A DNA stretch of 64,000 bases from Methylobacterium currus (GTDB taxonomy: Bacteria; Pseudomonadota; Alphaproteobacteria; Rhizobiales; Beijerinckiaceae). The position numbers and the translations under genes are program-made. The notes under the pieces are model-generated. The model did not search any database and had not been told where the DNA came from. It was given only the letters and a program-made list of their open reading frames with translations. Shown here one piece after another: positions 41,984 through 50,679 of the stretch. The stretch spans positions 1,107,501-1,171,500 of the forward strand of contig NZ_CP028843.1 in assembly GCF_003058325.1 (NCBI RefSeq), in the 5' to 3' direction. How positions within the stretch are numbered: the first letter of the stretch is position 1; each line of letters begins with the position of its first letter.

Positions 41984-42289
41984 TTACTTCTTGCCGAACG
42001 AGATGCCGGCGAAGCGCGAGTTGAAGCGGGACAGGCGGCCGCCGCGGTCCATCAGCTTCTGCTCGCCGCCCGTCCAGGCCGGGTGCGTGTTCGGGTCGAT
42101 GTCGAGGTTGAGGGTGTCGCCCTCCTTGCCGTAGGTCGACCGGGTCGTGAACGAGCTGCCGTCGGTCAGCACCACCTTGATGAAGTGGTAGTCCGGGTGC
42201 TCGGTCGCGGTGCGGGCCACCTTGGGGGTCGCGACCGACTTGCCGGCGGGGACCGCCTGCTTGGCGGCGGGGGCTGCTTGCTTTGCCAT
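41984..42289 (-). CDS. rpmE: 50S ribosomal protein L31 with N-terminal extension
   Basis: The L31 core is plain: [18 protein letters not shown], then [36 protein letters not shown] and FNSRFAGIS. It is the form without the zinc-binding cysteines, as usual in Rhizobiales. The protein has 101 residues against about 70-75 normally: residues 1-29 form an extra Ala/Lys/Val-rich stretch ([17 protein letters not shown] and so on). The ATG at 42289 has AGGA six bases upstream and no nearer start of similar quality lies before EHPDY, so the extension is probably translated. Confidence 0.94.
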   Translation of the reverse strand: MAKQAAPAAKQAVPAGKSVATPKVARTATEHPDYHFIKVVLTDGSSFTTRSTYGKEGDTLNLDIDPNTHPAWTGGEQKLMDRGGRLSRFNSRFAGISFGKK

Positions 42290-42433
42290 GACGAATTCCT
42301 AAGAGTGCGACCCGCGCCGAACGCTCCGCCTCGGGCCGCGGCCATTGATCGCGCGTAATCGGATGAGCGGCGGCCTATACCTCACCTCCGTGCGCCAAAC
42401 AAGCGCCGCACCCCGGACAGCACGACAGTTCAG

Positions 42434-44239
42434 ATGGCACGTTCCGACACCGCCCGTCCCCGCGCTTCCCTGGGAGCTTTGAAGCCCCTCTTCCCGTTCG
42501 CGGCGCGCTACAAGGGGCGGATCGCCGCCGCGATCGTGGCGCTGATCGCCGCCTCGGGCGCGACCCTGACGGTGCCGGTGGCAGTGCGCCGGGTGGTCGA
42601 TCTCGGCTTCGCGCACGGCGAGGTCGGGATGATCGACGCCTATTTCGGCGCCCTGATCGGGGTGGTGGGCGTGCTCGCCGTCGCCAGCGCCGCCCGCTAC
42701 TACTGCGTCGTGACGCTGGGCGAGCGGGTGGTGGCGGATCTGCGCGCCGCGGTCTTCGCCCGCCTCACGACCCTCGATCCCGCCTTCTTCGACCGGTCGC
42801 GCAGCGGCGAGCTGGTCTCGCGCCTGACCGCCGACGCCGCGCAGGTGAAGTCGGTCTTCGGGGTCTCGCTCTCGATCCTGTTGCGCAACCTCTTTCTGTT
42901 CGCCGGCGCGGTCGGCATGATGGTCTGGACCAGCCCCTGGCTCTCGGTGCTGGTGCTCGCCGCGATCCCGCTCATCGTCTTCCCGCTGATCCTGTCGGGG
43001 CGCGGGGTGCGGCGGCGCTCCCGGGCGGCGCAGGACCGGCTCGCCGACGCCTCGGCCTTCGCCACCGAGGCGGTGGGGGCGGTGCGCACCATGCAGGCCT
43101 TCGGCATGGCCGCGGCCACCGCCGCCCGCTTCGCCGCCGCCTCCGAGGAGGCGTTCCTGGCCTCGCGCAGCTCGGCCCGGGCCCGGGCGCTGCTCACCGG
43201 CGTCGCCATCTTCCTGATCTCGGCCAGCGTCGTCGGCGTCCTGTGGTACGGCGCGCAAGGGGTGGCGGCCGGCACGATCTCGGCCGGGCAATTGTCGCAA
43301 TTCGTGCTCTATGCGGTGTTCGGCGCCAGCGCGCTCGGCCAGCTCTCGGAGGTCTACGGCGAATTGACGCTCGCCGCCGGCGCCGCCGAGCGCCTGGGAG
43401 AGATCCTCGACACCGTGCCGGCGATCGGCGCGCCGGACCGGCCCCGCGCCCTGCCGGTGCCGCCCCGGGGCGAGATCGCCTTCGAGCGGGTGCGCTTCCA
43501 CTACCCGACGCGGCCCGAGCACGCGGCGCTCCACGACCTCAGCTTCACGGTGGCGCCGGGCGAGCGCGTCGCCCTCGTCGGACCCTCCGGCGCCGGCAAG
43601 AGCACGGTGCTGCAACTGCTCCTGCGCTTCTACGATCCGGAATCCGGCGAGGTCCGGATCGACGGCGTGCCGGTGGACGCGGTCGAGCCCGAGGCGCTTC
43701 GCGCCCGCATGGCCCTGGTGTCGCAGGATCCGACCGTGTTCAGCGGCAGCATCCTCGACAACATCCGCTACGGCCGGCCGGGGGCCAGCGAGGCCGAGGT
43801 GGAGCGCGCGGCGGCCCAGGCCCATGCCGACGGCTTCATCCGCGCCCTGCCGCAGGGCTACGCGACGCTCGTCGGCGAGCGCGGCGTCACCCTGTCGGGC
43901 GGCCAGCGCCAGCGCATCGCCATCGCGCGGGCGATCCTCAAGGACGCGCCGATCCTGCTTCTCGACGAGGCCACCTCGGCCCTCGACGCCGAGAGCGAGC
44001 GGGCGGTGCAGGCGGCCCTCGACGTGCTGATGAAGGATCGCACCACCCTGGTGATCGCCCACCGCCTCGCCACCATCCGGGCCGCCGACCGGATCCTGGT
44101 GCTGGAGGATGGCCGCATCGCCGAGCAGGGCAGCCACGACGCGCTGCTCGCCCAGAACGGCCTCTACGCCCAGCTGGCGGCGTTGCAGTTCGGCGCCGGC
44201 ATAGACCTCGCTGGGGAGCGGCAAGTGGCGGAGGTGTAG
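42434..44239 (+). CDS. ABC exporter, fused permease and ATPase (MsbA/LmrA type)
   Basis: A 601-residue half-transporter. Six membrane helices (about 25-315; [41 protein letters not shown]) are followed by the ATPase (about 345-585): Walker [11 protein letters not shown]-loop [10 protein letters not shown], signature LSGGQRQR, Walker [13 protein letters not shown] and switch His in IAHRLATI. It should work as a dimer; substrate (lipid, drug or peptide) cannot be told. It begins 144 bases from the divergent rpmE and precedes the ATP-grasp gene by 190 bases; a shared transcript is possible but not evident. Confidence 0.93.
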   Translation: MARSDTARPRASLGALKPLFPFAARYKGRIAAAIVALIAASGATLTVPVAVRRVVDLGFAHGEVGMIDAYFGALIGVVGVLAVASAARYYCVVTLGERVVADLRAAVFARLTTLDPAFFDRSRSGELVSRLTADAAQVKSVFGVSLSILLRNLFLFAGAVGMMVWTSPWLSVLVLAAIPLIVFPLILSGRGVRRRSRAAQDRLADASAFATEAVGAVRTMQAFGMAAATAARFAAASEEAFLASRSSARARALLTGVAIFLISASVVGVLWYGAQGVAAGTISAGQLSQFVLYAVFGASALGQLSEVYGELTLAAGAAERLGEILDTVPAIGAPDRPRALPVPPRGEIAFERVRFHYPTRPEHAALHDLSFTVAPGERVALVGPSGAGKSTVLQLLLRFYDPESGEVRIDGVPVDAVEPEALRARMALVSQDPTVFSGSILDNIRYGRPGASEAEVERAAAQAHADGFIRALPQGYATLVGERGVTLSGGQRQRIAIARAILKDAPILLLDEATSALDAESERAVQAALDVLMKDRTTLVIAHRLATIRAADRILVLEDGRIAEQGSHDALLAQNGLYAQLAALQFGAGIDLAGERQVAEV

Positions 44240-44429
44240 GGCGCCCCGACCCGTCACCTCAGCGCGACTTCTGCCTAAAAAGTGAGCAGATTTGCGCCGC
44301 GCTGGGCGCGACCCGCACCAGCTCCCCTGACCCTGCGCGAGGTCTGGGGGTTGGCGGCCATTCAGGACGCATTTCCTTTGCCTTGGCCCCCGTCTTGCGT
44401 CTAGCTTCGGGGCAAACAGAGGGACGCCC

Positions 44430-45869
44430 ATGCCGCTCAGCGCGTTCGACGAGATGACGGGAACTCAGGAGAGCGGACTGAGCCCGGCCGCGGTGCGCGA
44501 GGCGTACGCGGCGCTCAAGACCTGGCTCGACACGACGCCGCCCGAGCATTTCGACACGCGGCGCAGCCAGGCCGAGTTGTTCTTCCGCCGGATCGGGATC
44601 ACCTTCGCGGTCTACGGCGACAACGAATCGACCGAGCGGCTGATCCCGTTCGACATCATCCCCCGGGTGCTGACCAAGCCCGAATGGGGCTTCCTGGAGC
44701 GCGGCCTCAAGCAGCGCGTCACCGCGCTCAACATGTTCCTGGCCGACATCTACGGCCCGCAGGACTGCATCAAGGCCGGGATCATCCCGGGCGACCTCGT
44801 CTACCGCAACCCGCATTACCGGCTCGAGATGCGGGACTTCCAGGTCCCGCACGGCAAGTACGTCCACATCGCCGGCATCGACATCGTGCGCACCGGCGAG
44901 GACCAGTTCTTCGTGCTGGAGGACAATGCCCGCACGCCGTCCGGGGTCTCCTACATGCTGGAGAACCGCGAGGTGATGCTGCGGCTCTTCCCCGAGCTCT
45001 TTTCCAAGCACCGGGTCTCCCCGGTCGAGGCCTATCCGGACGCGTTGCTGGCGACCCTGCGCAGCCTCGCGCCGATGAGCGCCGCGCGCGACCCGAGCGT
45101 GGTGCTGCTCACGCCCGGCCGCTTCAACTCGGCCTTCTACGAGCACTCGTTCCTGGCCGACAAGCTCGGAGTCGACCTCGTCGAGGCCTCCGACCTCTTC
45201 ACCAAGGACGACGTGGTCTACATGCGGACCACGGAGGGGCCGCGTCGCGTCGACGTGATCTACCGGCGCATCGACGACGACTTCCTCGATCCCCTGGTGT
45301 TCCGGCCCGATTCGGTGCTCGGCGTGCCGGGGCTGATGAGCGCCTACCAGAGCGGCAGCGTGACGCTCGCCAACGCGGTCGGCACCGGCATCGCCGACGA
45401 CAAGGCGGTCTACAGCTACATGCCGGAGATCGTGCGGTTCTTCACCGGCGAGGAGCCGATCCTGCACAACGTGCCGACCTGGCGCTGCCGCGAGAAGGAC
45501 GCACTCAACTACGTCCTGGCGAATCTCGGCGACCTCGTGGTCAAGGAAGTCAACGGCTCGGGCGGCTACGGCATGCTGGTCGGCCCCCACGCCACCAAGC
45601 GCGAGATCGAGGAGTTCGGCCGCAAGCTGCGCCACGCGCCGGACGGCTTCATCGCCCAGCCGACGCTCGCCCTCTCGACCTGCCCGACCTTCGTCGCCTC
45701 CGGCGTCGCGCCGCGCCACGTGGATCTCAGGCCCTTCGTGCTCGCGGGCGCCGACGAGATCCGGATCGTGCCGGGGGGCCTGACCCGGGTGGCGCTGAAG
45801 GAGGGCTCGCTCGTGGTCAATTCGAGCCAGGGCGGCGGCACCAAGGATACCTGGGTGCTCGACGGCTGA
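44430..45869 (+). CDS. Circularly permuted ATP-grasp protein (DUF404/DUF407)
   Basis: A 479-residue protein of the circularly permuted ATP-grasp type, predicted to be an amidoligase that forms peptide-like bonds. Recognisable segments are ERLIPFDIIPRVL, RVTALNMFLADIYGPQ, FFVLEDNARTPSGVSYMLENR, VLLTPGRFNSAFYEHSFLA, KDALNYVLANLGDLVVKEV, GSGGYGMLVGP and HVDLRPFVL. It is the first gene of a conserved set (ATP-grasp, alpha-E, transglutaminase-like, Anbu) seen in many proteobacteria and proposed from comparative genomics to make or process a peptide. The substrate is unknown. The ATG at 44430 follows AGAGGGACGCCC. Confidence 0.92.
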   Translation: MPLSAFDEMTGTQESGLSPAAVREAYAALKTWLDTTPPEHFDTRRSQAELFFRRIGITFAVYGDNESTERLIPFDIIPRVLTKPEWGFLERGLKQRVTALNMFLADIYGPQDCIKAGIIPGDLVYRNPHYRLEMRDFQVPHGKYVHIAGIDIVRTGEDQFFVLEDNARTPSGVSYMLENREVMLRLFPELFSKHRVSPVEAYPDALLATLRSLAPMSAARDPSVVLLTPGRFNSAFYEHSFLADKLGVDLVEASDLFTKDDVVYMRTTEGPRRVDVIYRRIDDDFLDPLVFRPDSVLGVPGLMSAYQSGSVTLANAVGTGIADDKAVYSYMPEIVRFFTGEEPILHNVPTWRCREKDALNYVLANLGDLVVKEVNGSGGYGMLVGPHATKREIEEFGRKLRHAPDGFIAQPTLALSTCPTFVASGVAPRHVDLRPFVLAGADEIRIVPGGLTRVALKEGSLVVNSSQGGGTKDTWVLDG

Positions 45870-45963
45870 GAGCCGCCGCGGATTTTTCGCGTCTTTCGAG
45901 AGTCCGCCGGGCCTCCCGGCCCGGTCCGCCCGCACCGCCACAGCGTGAGCCTCGAGCCCCGCC

Positions 45964-46908
45964 ATGCTCTCCCGCACCGCCGACAACCTGTACTGGCTCT
46001 CGCGCTACGCCGAGCGCGCCGATTTCGTCGCCCGCATCCTCGACGCGGCCCTGCGCCTCTCCGCCCTGCCGGCCAATTACGGCGGCGGCGACGCCAACGA
46101 GTGGGAATCGGCGCTGGCCTCGGCCGGCAACATCGAGCTCTTTCGCCCGCTCTACGACAGCGTCAACGAGCACACCGTCCGCGACTTCCTGGCCTTCAGC
46201 CCCAACAACCCGTCCTCGATCCGCTCCTGCCTGCAGACCGCCCGGGAGAACGCCCGTGCCGTGCGCACCGCGCTGACGAGCGAGATGTGGGAGGCGATCA
46301 ACGAGGCCTTCCTGCACCTGCGCAGCTTCGAGGGCCGGGACATGACCCGGGAGGAATTCGCCCGCTTCCTCGACTGGGTGAAGAGCGTGTCGCTCGCCTT
46401 CGACGGCTCGGCCTACCGCACGATGCTGCGCAACGACGCCTACTGGTTCACAAGGCTCGGCATCGCCATCGAGCGCGCCGACAACACCGCCCGCATCCTC
46501 GACGTGAAGTACCACGTGCTCTTGCCTGAGACCGAGCGGGTCGGCGGCAGCCTCGACTACTTCCAGTGGACCACGATCCTGCGCGAGGTGTCGGCGCTCA
46601 CCGCCTATCACTGGGTCTACCGCGAGAGCATCAAGCCCTGGCTGGTGGCCGACCTGCTGATCCTCAACCGCGAGATGCCGCGCTCCCTCGCCAATTGCTA
46701 CGAGATGCTGGTCAACAACCTCGACCGCATCGCCGACGCCTATGGCCGCCGCGGCCCGAGCCAGCGCCTCGCCCGCGGCATGCTGGCCCGGCTCGACGAC
46801 GTCACGGTGGAGGAGATCTTCGCCTCCGGCCTGCACGAGTTCATCCAGGACTTCATCGCCGAGAACAACCGCCTCGGGGCGGCGGTGATCGAGCAATATC
46901 TGGGCTGA
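45964..46908 (+). CDS. Alpha-E domain protein (DUF403)
   Basis: A 314-residue all-helical protein of the alpha-E family: MLSRTADNLYWLSRYAERADF, VRDFLAFSPNNPSSIRSCLQ, ARENARAVRTALTSEMWE, FTRLGIAIERADNTARILDVKYH and AYHWVYRESIKPW. The repeated E-R-x-D-x2-A-R pattern is the family hallmark. Biochemical function is unknown; it nearly always accompanies the ATP-grasp protein and is sometimes fused to it. It lies 94 bases after the ATP-grasp gene and 102 before the transglutaminase-like gene, so the set is probably one operon. Confidence 0.93.
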   Translation: MLSRTADNLYWLSRYAERADFVARILDAALRLSALPANYGGGDANEWESALASAGNIELFRPLYDSVNEHTVRDFLAFSPNNPSSIRSCLQTARENARAVRTALTSEMWEAINEAFLHLRSFEGRDMTREEFARFLDWVKSVSLAFDGSAYRTMLRNDAYWFTRLGIAIERADNTARILDVKYHVLLPETERVGGSLDYFQWTTILREVSALTAYHWVYRESIKPWLVADLLILNREMPRSLANCYEMLVNNLDRIADAYGRRGPSQRLARGMLARLDDVTVEEIFASGLHEFIQDFIAENNRLGAAVIEQYLG

Positions 46909-47010
46909 GGGGGGATTCGGACGATCTCCCAAGGTTTCGCCCATCCGCGGGACGGTGTATGACCGCCCCGCACAGCCCAGCTTCGACGTGACAGCGAGCA
47001 TCGCGACACC

Positions 47011-47880
47011 ATGCGCATCCGCGTCGTCCACGAGACGGTTTACCAATACGACAGCCCGGCCCGGGGCCTGATCCAGATGCTGCGGCTGACGCCGCGGGAC
47101 CATGACGGCCAGCACGTGCGCGCCTGGCGTATCGAGCCGACCGTGGACGGCCGCCTGAGCCGGCGCGAGGACGGCTTCGGCAACGTCGTCCACGTCTTCA
47201 GCGCCGACTGCCCGGAGGAGACACTGACCATCCGGGTCACCGGCGAGGTCGAGACCAGCGAGACCCACGGGGTAATGCGCGGCACGCCCGAATGGCTGCC
47301 GGACGCGTTCTACCTGCGCGAATCGCGCTTCGCCGTCGCCGACGAGGCGATCCGGACCTTCGCGGACGAGGCGGCGGGGGAGAGCACCGACCGGCTCGAT
47401 CGGCTGCACCGCCTGCTCGCCGCCGTCCATCAGGCGGTCGATTACGCCCCCGGCCCGACCGGCACCGCCACCACCGCGGCCGAGGCCTTCGCCCTGCGCA
47501 AGGGGGTGGGGCAGGACCTCGCCCACGTCTTCATCGCGGCGGCGCGTCACCTCGAGATCCCGGTCCGCTACGTCTCGGGCTATTGCTGGCGGCCCGACAC
47601 GGCGGAGCAGGAGGCCGGCCATGCCTGGGTCGAGGCGCGGGTGCCGGATCTCGGCTGGGTCGGGTTCGATCCGGCCCACGGCATCGCGGTGACCGAGGCG
47701 CATCTGCGGGTGGCGATCGGCCTCGACTACCTCGACGCCGCCCCGGTCCGCGGCAGCCGCACCGGCGGCGGCACCGAGACCATGACGGTGCGGGTGCGGG
47801 TCGACGATGCCCGGGCGCAGGCGCAGGCCCAGCAAACCCAGCTGTCGCAGGTGCAGGGCCAGGTGCAGGCCCAAGGGTAG
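47011..47880 (+). CDS. Transglutaminase-like protein with Gly at the catalytic Cys position
   Basis: A 289-residue protein with the bacterial transglutaminase N-terminal domain (about 1-85; RVVHETVYQYDSPA) and transglutaminase-like core (about 125-225). In active relatives the core reads GVCQDxAH; here it reads GVGQDLAHVFIAAARHLEIP, so the nucleophile position is Gly167 (GGG at 47509-47511). The His (H204 in GHAWVE) and Asp (D220 in FDPAHG) of the triad remain. The protein may thus lack protease or transferase activity unless another Cys, such as C192 in GYCWR, replaces it. The C-terminal 30 residues are Gln/Ala/Val rich. It stands between the alpha-E and Anbu genes. A 15-base duplication lies over the stop codon. 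Confidence 0.9.
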   Translation: MRIRVVHETVYQYDSPARGLIQMLRLTPRDHDGQHVRAWRIEPTVDGRLSRREDGFGNVVHVFSADCPEETLTIRVTGEVETSETHGVMRGTPEWLPDAFYLRESRFAVADEAIRTFADEAAGESTDRLDRLHRLLAAVHQAVDYAPGPTGTATTAAEAFALRKGVGQDLAHVFIAAARHLEIPVRYVSGYCWRPDTAEQEAGHAWVEARVPDLGWVGFDPAHGIAVTEAHLRVAIGLDYLDAAPVRGSRTGGGTETMTVRVRVDDARAQAQAQQTQLSQVQGQVQAQG

Positions 47881-47895
47881 CAGGCCCAAGGGTAG
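47866..47895 (+). repeat. 15-base tandem duplication over a stop codon
   Basis: CAGGCCCAAGGGTAG at 47866-47880 and again 47881-47895, followed by CAGGC. The first unit ends with the TAG of the transglutaminase-like gene; the second copies the stop in frame. Confidence 0.95.
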
Positions 47896-48085
47896 CAGGC
47901 TCGCGGGCGACACCTCCCTGTGGCCCCGCCGCGATAGGCGCGGGCGACCTCACCCGGCGGCAGCGGAATCGGCTGGATTCGGGAACCGGGCTGCGCCAGG
48001 GTGGCGCCGCGCGCGGTGCCGGACCGTTCGCGCCTGAGATCGGCGCCAGAGATCGACGCCTGAGATCGCTGGGGGGCGGTGAGCG

Positions 48086-48835
48086 ATGACCTATTGCGTC
48101 GGGATCCTGGTCGAAGAGGGTCTCGTCATGATCGCCGACACCCGCACGAATGCGGGGCTCGACGACATCTCGACCTATCGCAAGCTCCACATGTTCACCA
48201 CGCCTGGCGAGCGGGTGCTGGCGCTCGCCTCGGCCGGCAACCTTTCGGTGACCCAGTCGGTGCTCTCGCTCCTGACCGAGGGCGTCGAGGATCCCGATAC
48301 CGGCAAGCCGGAGACGATCTACGAGGCGCCGACGATGTTCCGCGCCGCGCAGCTCATCGGCCGCGCGATCCGCAAGGTGCGGACGATCGAGCGCGCCGGC
48401 TTCGAGGCGGCGCAGCTGCGCTTCGAGGTGTCGTTCCTGTTCGGCGGCCAGATCGGCGACGGGCCGATGCGGCTCTACATGATCTACTCCGCCGGCAACT
48501 TCATCGCCTGCAGCCAGGACGCGCCGTTCCTGCAGATCGGCGAGCACAAATACGGCAAGCCGATCCTCGACCGTGCGGTGACCTACCGGACCGACATCTA
48601 CGACGCCCTGAAGGTCGGCCTGGTCTCGATGGATTCGACCATGCGGTCGAATCTCGGCGTCGGCCTGCCGATCGACCTCACGGTGATCCGCCGCAACACC
48701 TGCGACACCGAGGTGCTGCACCGGATCGAGGCCGGCGAGCCCTACTTCCATGACCTGCGCGAGCGCTGGTCGGCGGCCCTGCGGGCGGCCCACCGGGCGA
48801 TCCCGCGGCCGCCTTACGGGCCGGGGACGAAGTAG
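48086..48835 (+). CDS. Anbu, bacterial proteasome-type peptidase homologue
   Basis: A 249-residue Ntn-hydrolase of the Anbu family (ancestral beta subunit relative). After Met removal the N-terminus is Thr-Tyr-Cys (MTYCVG), the Thr being the presumed nucleophile; the partner Asp is in IADTRTNAG and the Lys in TYRKLHMF. Further family segments are LALASAGNLSVTQSVL, FLFGGQIGDGPMRLYMIY and GLVSMDSTMRSNLGVGLPID. Anbu assembles into large rings or open helices; its substrate is not known. It closes the ATP-grasp/alpha-E/transglutaminase set, 205 bases after the transglutaminase-like gene. The ATG at 48086 follows GGGGGGCGGTGAGCG. Confidence 0.94.
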   Translation: MTYCVGILVEEGLVMIADTRTNAGLDDISTYRKLHMFTTPGERVLALASAGNLSVTQSVLSLLTEGVEDPDTGKPETIYEAPTMFRAAQLIGRAIRKVRTIERAGFEAAQLRFEVSFLFGGQIGDGPMRLYMIYSAGNFIACSQDAPFLQIGEHKYGKPILDRAVTYRTDIYDALKVGLVSMDSTMRSNLGVGLPIDLTVIRRNTCDTEVLHRIEAGEPYFHDLRERWSAALRAAHRAIPRPPYGPGTK

Positions 48836-48919
48836 GGCGGCCTCCACGTTCACCCGCGACCTCGTCCCGAGGTCGTGGTTGTGGGACGGGCCTCGGCGCT
48901 GGTGTCGCGCCGGGCGGAA

Positions 48920-48948
48920 CGCCGCGCGGGCCTCAGGCCCGCGCGGCG
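48920..48948. terminator. Hairpin between the Anbu and MFS genes
   Basis: CGCCGCGCGGGCCT and its complement lie nearly back to back (48920-48948), giving a long GC stem whose inner pairs open into a small loop. The genes on both sides converge here. No T run follows. Confidence 0.6.
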
Positions 48949-48953
48949 TCGCG

Positions 48954-50288
48954 TCAGGCCGCCGGCTCGCGCCGCACCCGCACGGCGAGGCACAGGAAGG
49001 CGGCGATGATCGGCCCGGCCGCCAGGGTGAGGAGCGCGGGCGTGAAGCTCTGCGTCGCATCGCGGATCCACCCCACCAGATAGGGGCCGCCGAAGCCGGC
49101 GATCTGGGCGAGCCCGTTGATCATCGCCAGGCCCCCGGCCGCCGCCGCGCCGGTGAGGAACTGGGTCGGCAGGGCCCAGAACACGCCGAGCAACGCCCAG
49201 ACCCCGAAAGCCGCGGCGCAGAGGAGGAGCAGGCTGAGGAGCGGCGTCGGCGCCACGGCGCTGGCCGCCAGGAACAGGCCGCCGATCAGCGCCGAGAGGG
49301 CGGTGTGGAACTTGCGCTCGCCGGTCCGGTCGGAAGAGCGCGCCACCACCACGAGGCCGATCGCCGCGAAGACGAAAGGGATCGCGGTGACGAAGCCCGT
49401 CTGCAGGTCGGTGAGGCCGCCGATGCTGCGCACGATCTGTGGCAGCCACAGGACCACGCCGTACACCGCCACGGCGTTGAACATGTAGACGAGGGTGAGC
49501 AGCCAGACCCGGTAATCGCGGAAGATGGTGCGGAACTCGTGCGAGCCGACGCTCTCGACCTGGCGGTTCTCCTCGGCGAGCGTGCGGATCAGCCAGGCGC
49601 GCTCCTCGGCATCGAGCCAGCGCCCGTCCTCGGGCCGGTCGACGAGGTAGAAGAAGGTCACGACGCCGAGGATCACCGCGGGGGCGGCCTCAATGATGAA
49701 CAGCCACTGCCAGGCGGCGAGGCCGAGCCAGGTCGGGTTGCTGGCGAGGATCCAGCCGGAGAGCGGCGCGCCGATCACGCTCGAGAGCACCGTCGCGGTC
49801 ATGAAGCCGGCCGTCGCCTTGGCGCGGTCGCGGGCCGGGTACCAGTAGGTGAGGTAGAGCAGGATCCCGGGCACGAAGCCGGCCTCGGCCAGCCCGAGCA
49901 GGAAGCGCATGGCGTAGAAGCTCCACTCGCCCTGCACGAAGGCCATGCCGCCGGAGACGAGGCCCCAGCTCACCATGATCCGGGCGATCCAGCGCCGGGG
50001 ACCGACCCGGTGCATGATCATGTTGCTCGGCACCTCGAAGAGGATGTAGCCGAGGAAGAAGATGCCGGCGCCGAACCCGTAGGCGGTGGCCGACAGCCCG
50101 AGATCCTTGTTCATGTGAAGCGCCGCGAAGCCGACGTTCACCCGGTCGAGGTAGTTGATGATGAACAGGACGAAGCAATAGAGCACGATGCGCGGCCGGA
50201 GCTTGGCGAGCACGCGTCGGCGCAGGTCAGGATCTCGGCTCGCCGCCGCGGATACATGCGCGACGGCGGCCATGGGGGCGGTGGTCAT
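48954..50288 (-). CDS. MFS transporter, anion:cation symporter (ACS) family
   Basis: A 444-residue transporter with about twelve helices. The opening segment VLYCFVLFIINYLDRVNVGFAA with NYLDR-x-N is the mark of the ACS family, which takes up organic anions such as sugar acids, tartrate or hydroxyphenylacetate. Others: GYILFEVPSNMIMHRVGPRRW, RFLLGLAEAGFVPGILLYLTYW. The ATG at 50288 follows GAGAGGA. It is on the same strand and downstream of the SDR and FAH genes, which suggests uptake of their substrate, though the DUF5397/VapD remnant separates them. Confidence 0.92.
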   Translation of the reverse strand: MTTAPMAAVAHVSAAASRDPDLRRRVLAKLRPRIVLYCFVLFIINYLDRVNVGFAALHMNKDLGLSATAYGFGAGIFFLGYILFEVPSNMIMHRVGPRRWIARIMVSWGLVSGGMAFVQGEWSFYAMRFLLGLAEAGFVPGILLYLTYWYPARDRAKATAGFMTATVLSSVIGAPLSGWILASNPTWLGLAAWQWLFIIEAAPAVILGVVTFFYLVDRPEDGRWLDAEERAWLIRTLAEENRQVESVGSHEFRTIFRDYRVWLLTLVYMFNAVAVYGVVLWLPQIVRSIGGLTDLQTGFVTAIPFVFAAIGLVVVARSSDRTGERKFHTALSALIGGLFLAASAVAPTPLLSLLLLCAAAFGVWALLGVFWALPTQFLTGAAAAGGLAMINGLAQIAGFGGPYLVGWIRDATQSFTPALLTLAAGPIIAAFLCLAVRVRREPAA

Positions 50289-50382
50289 GGGGTCCTCTCG
50301 ATGAAAAGCCGGACGGCGCGCGAGGGGGCGGGCCGGCGGGCGATGTGGAAAGCGTGGCCGGTCGACGTCCGGACCCCGGGGC

Positions 50383-50679
50383 GTGGCACCCTGCGCCTCG
50401 ACCGGGGACGATCGCGGCGTGATACGGCGCACCGTATCGAGACCCCTGCCGCAGCCACGGAACCTGATCGGGACTTGCCTGATCGGGACCTGCCCGATCG
50501 GGACTTGCCTGATCGGGATCTGGCGGCGCTTCGGCGTGACAGGCCCGGTCTACGAGATCGTCCGGGTCGGGCAGACCTTGGACGACGATGACGGCCTCAT
50601 GCGCGTGCGGCTCGTCGAGACGGGCGAGGAAGTGGATGACCGCTTCACGGACATTCTCGACGATCCTCGGGAGCAATGA
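50383..50679 (+). CDS. DUF5397-like protein, probable antitoxin-side partner of VapD
   Basis: The C-terminal half (WRRFGVTGPVYEIVRVG, then GLMRVRLVETGEEVDDRF and TDILDDPRE) matches the small DUF5397 family, which I recall next to vapD-like toxin genes. The N-terminal part is abnormal: it reads LIGTC, LIGTC, PIGTC, LIGIW from a 15-base tandem repeat (50464-50523). Homologues typically begin close to the LIGTW-RRFG segment, so the native start was probably within or just before the array and may be lost. The coordinates use the GTG at 50383, the longest choice; the GTG at 50419 is another. The stop overlaps the vapD ATG (CAATGATG). Confidence 0.55.
   Translation: MAPCASTGDDRGVIRRTVSRPLPQPRNLIGTCLIGTCPIGTCLIGIWRRFGVTGPVYEIVRVGQTLDDDDGLMRVRLVETGEEVDDRFTDILDDPREQ
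50464..50523 (+). repeat. 15-base tandem repeat in the DUF5397 gene
   Basis: Four units of CTGATCGGGACTTGC or near variants (50464-50478, 50479-50493, 50494-50508, 50509-50523). They are in frame and encode LIGTC-like pentapeptides. Confidence 0.95.
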
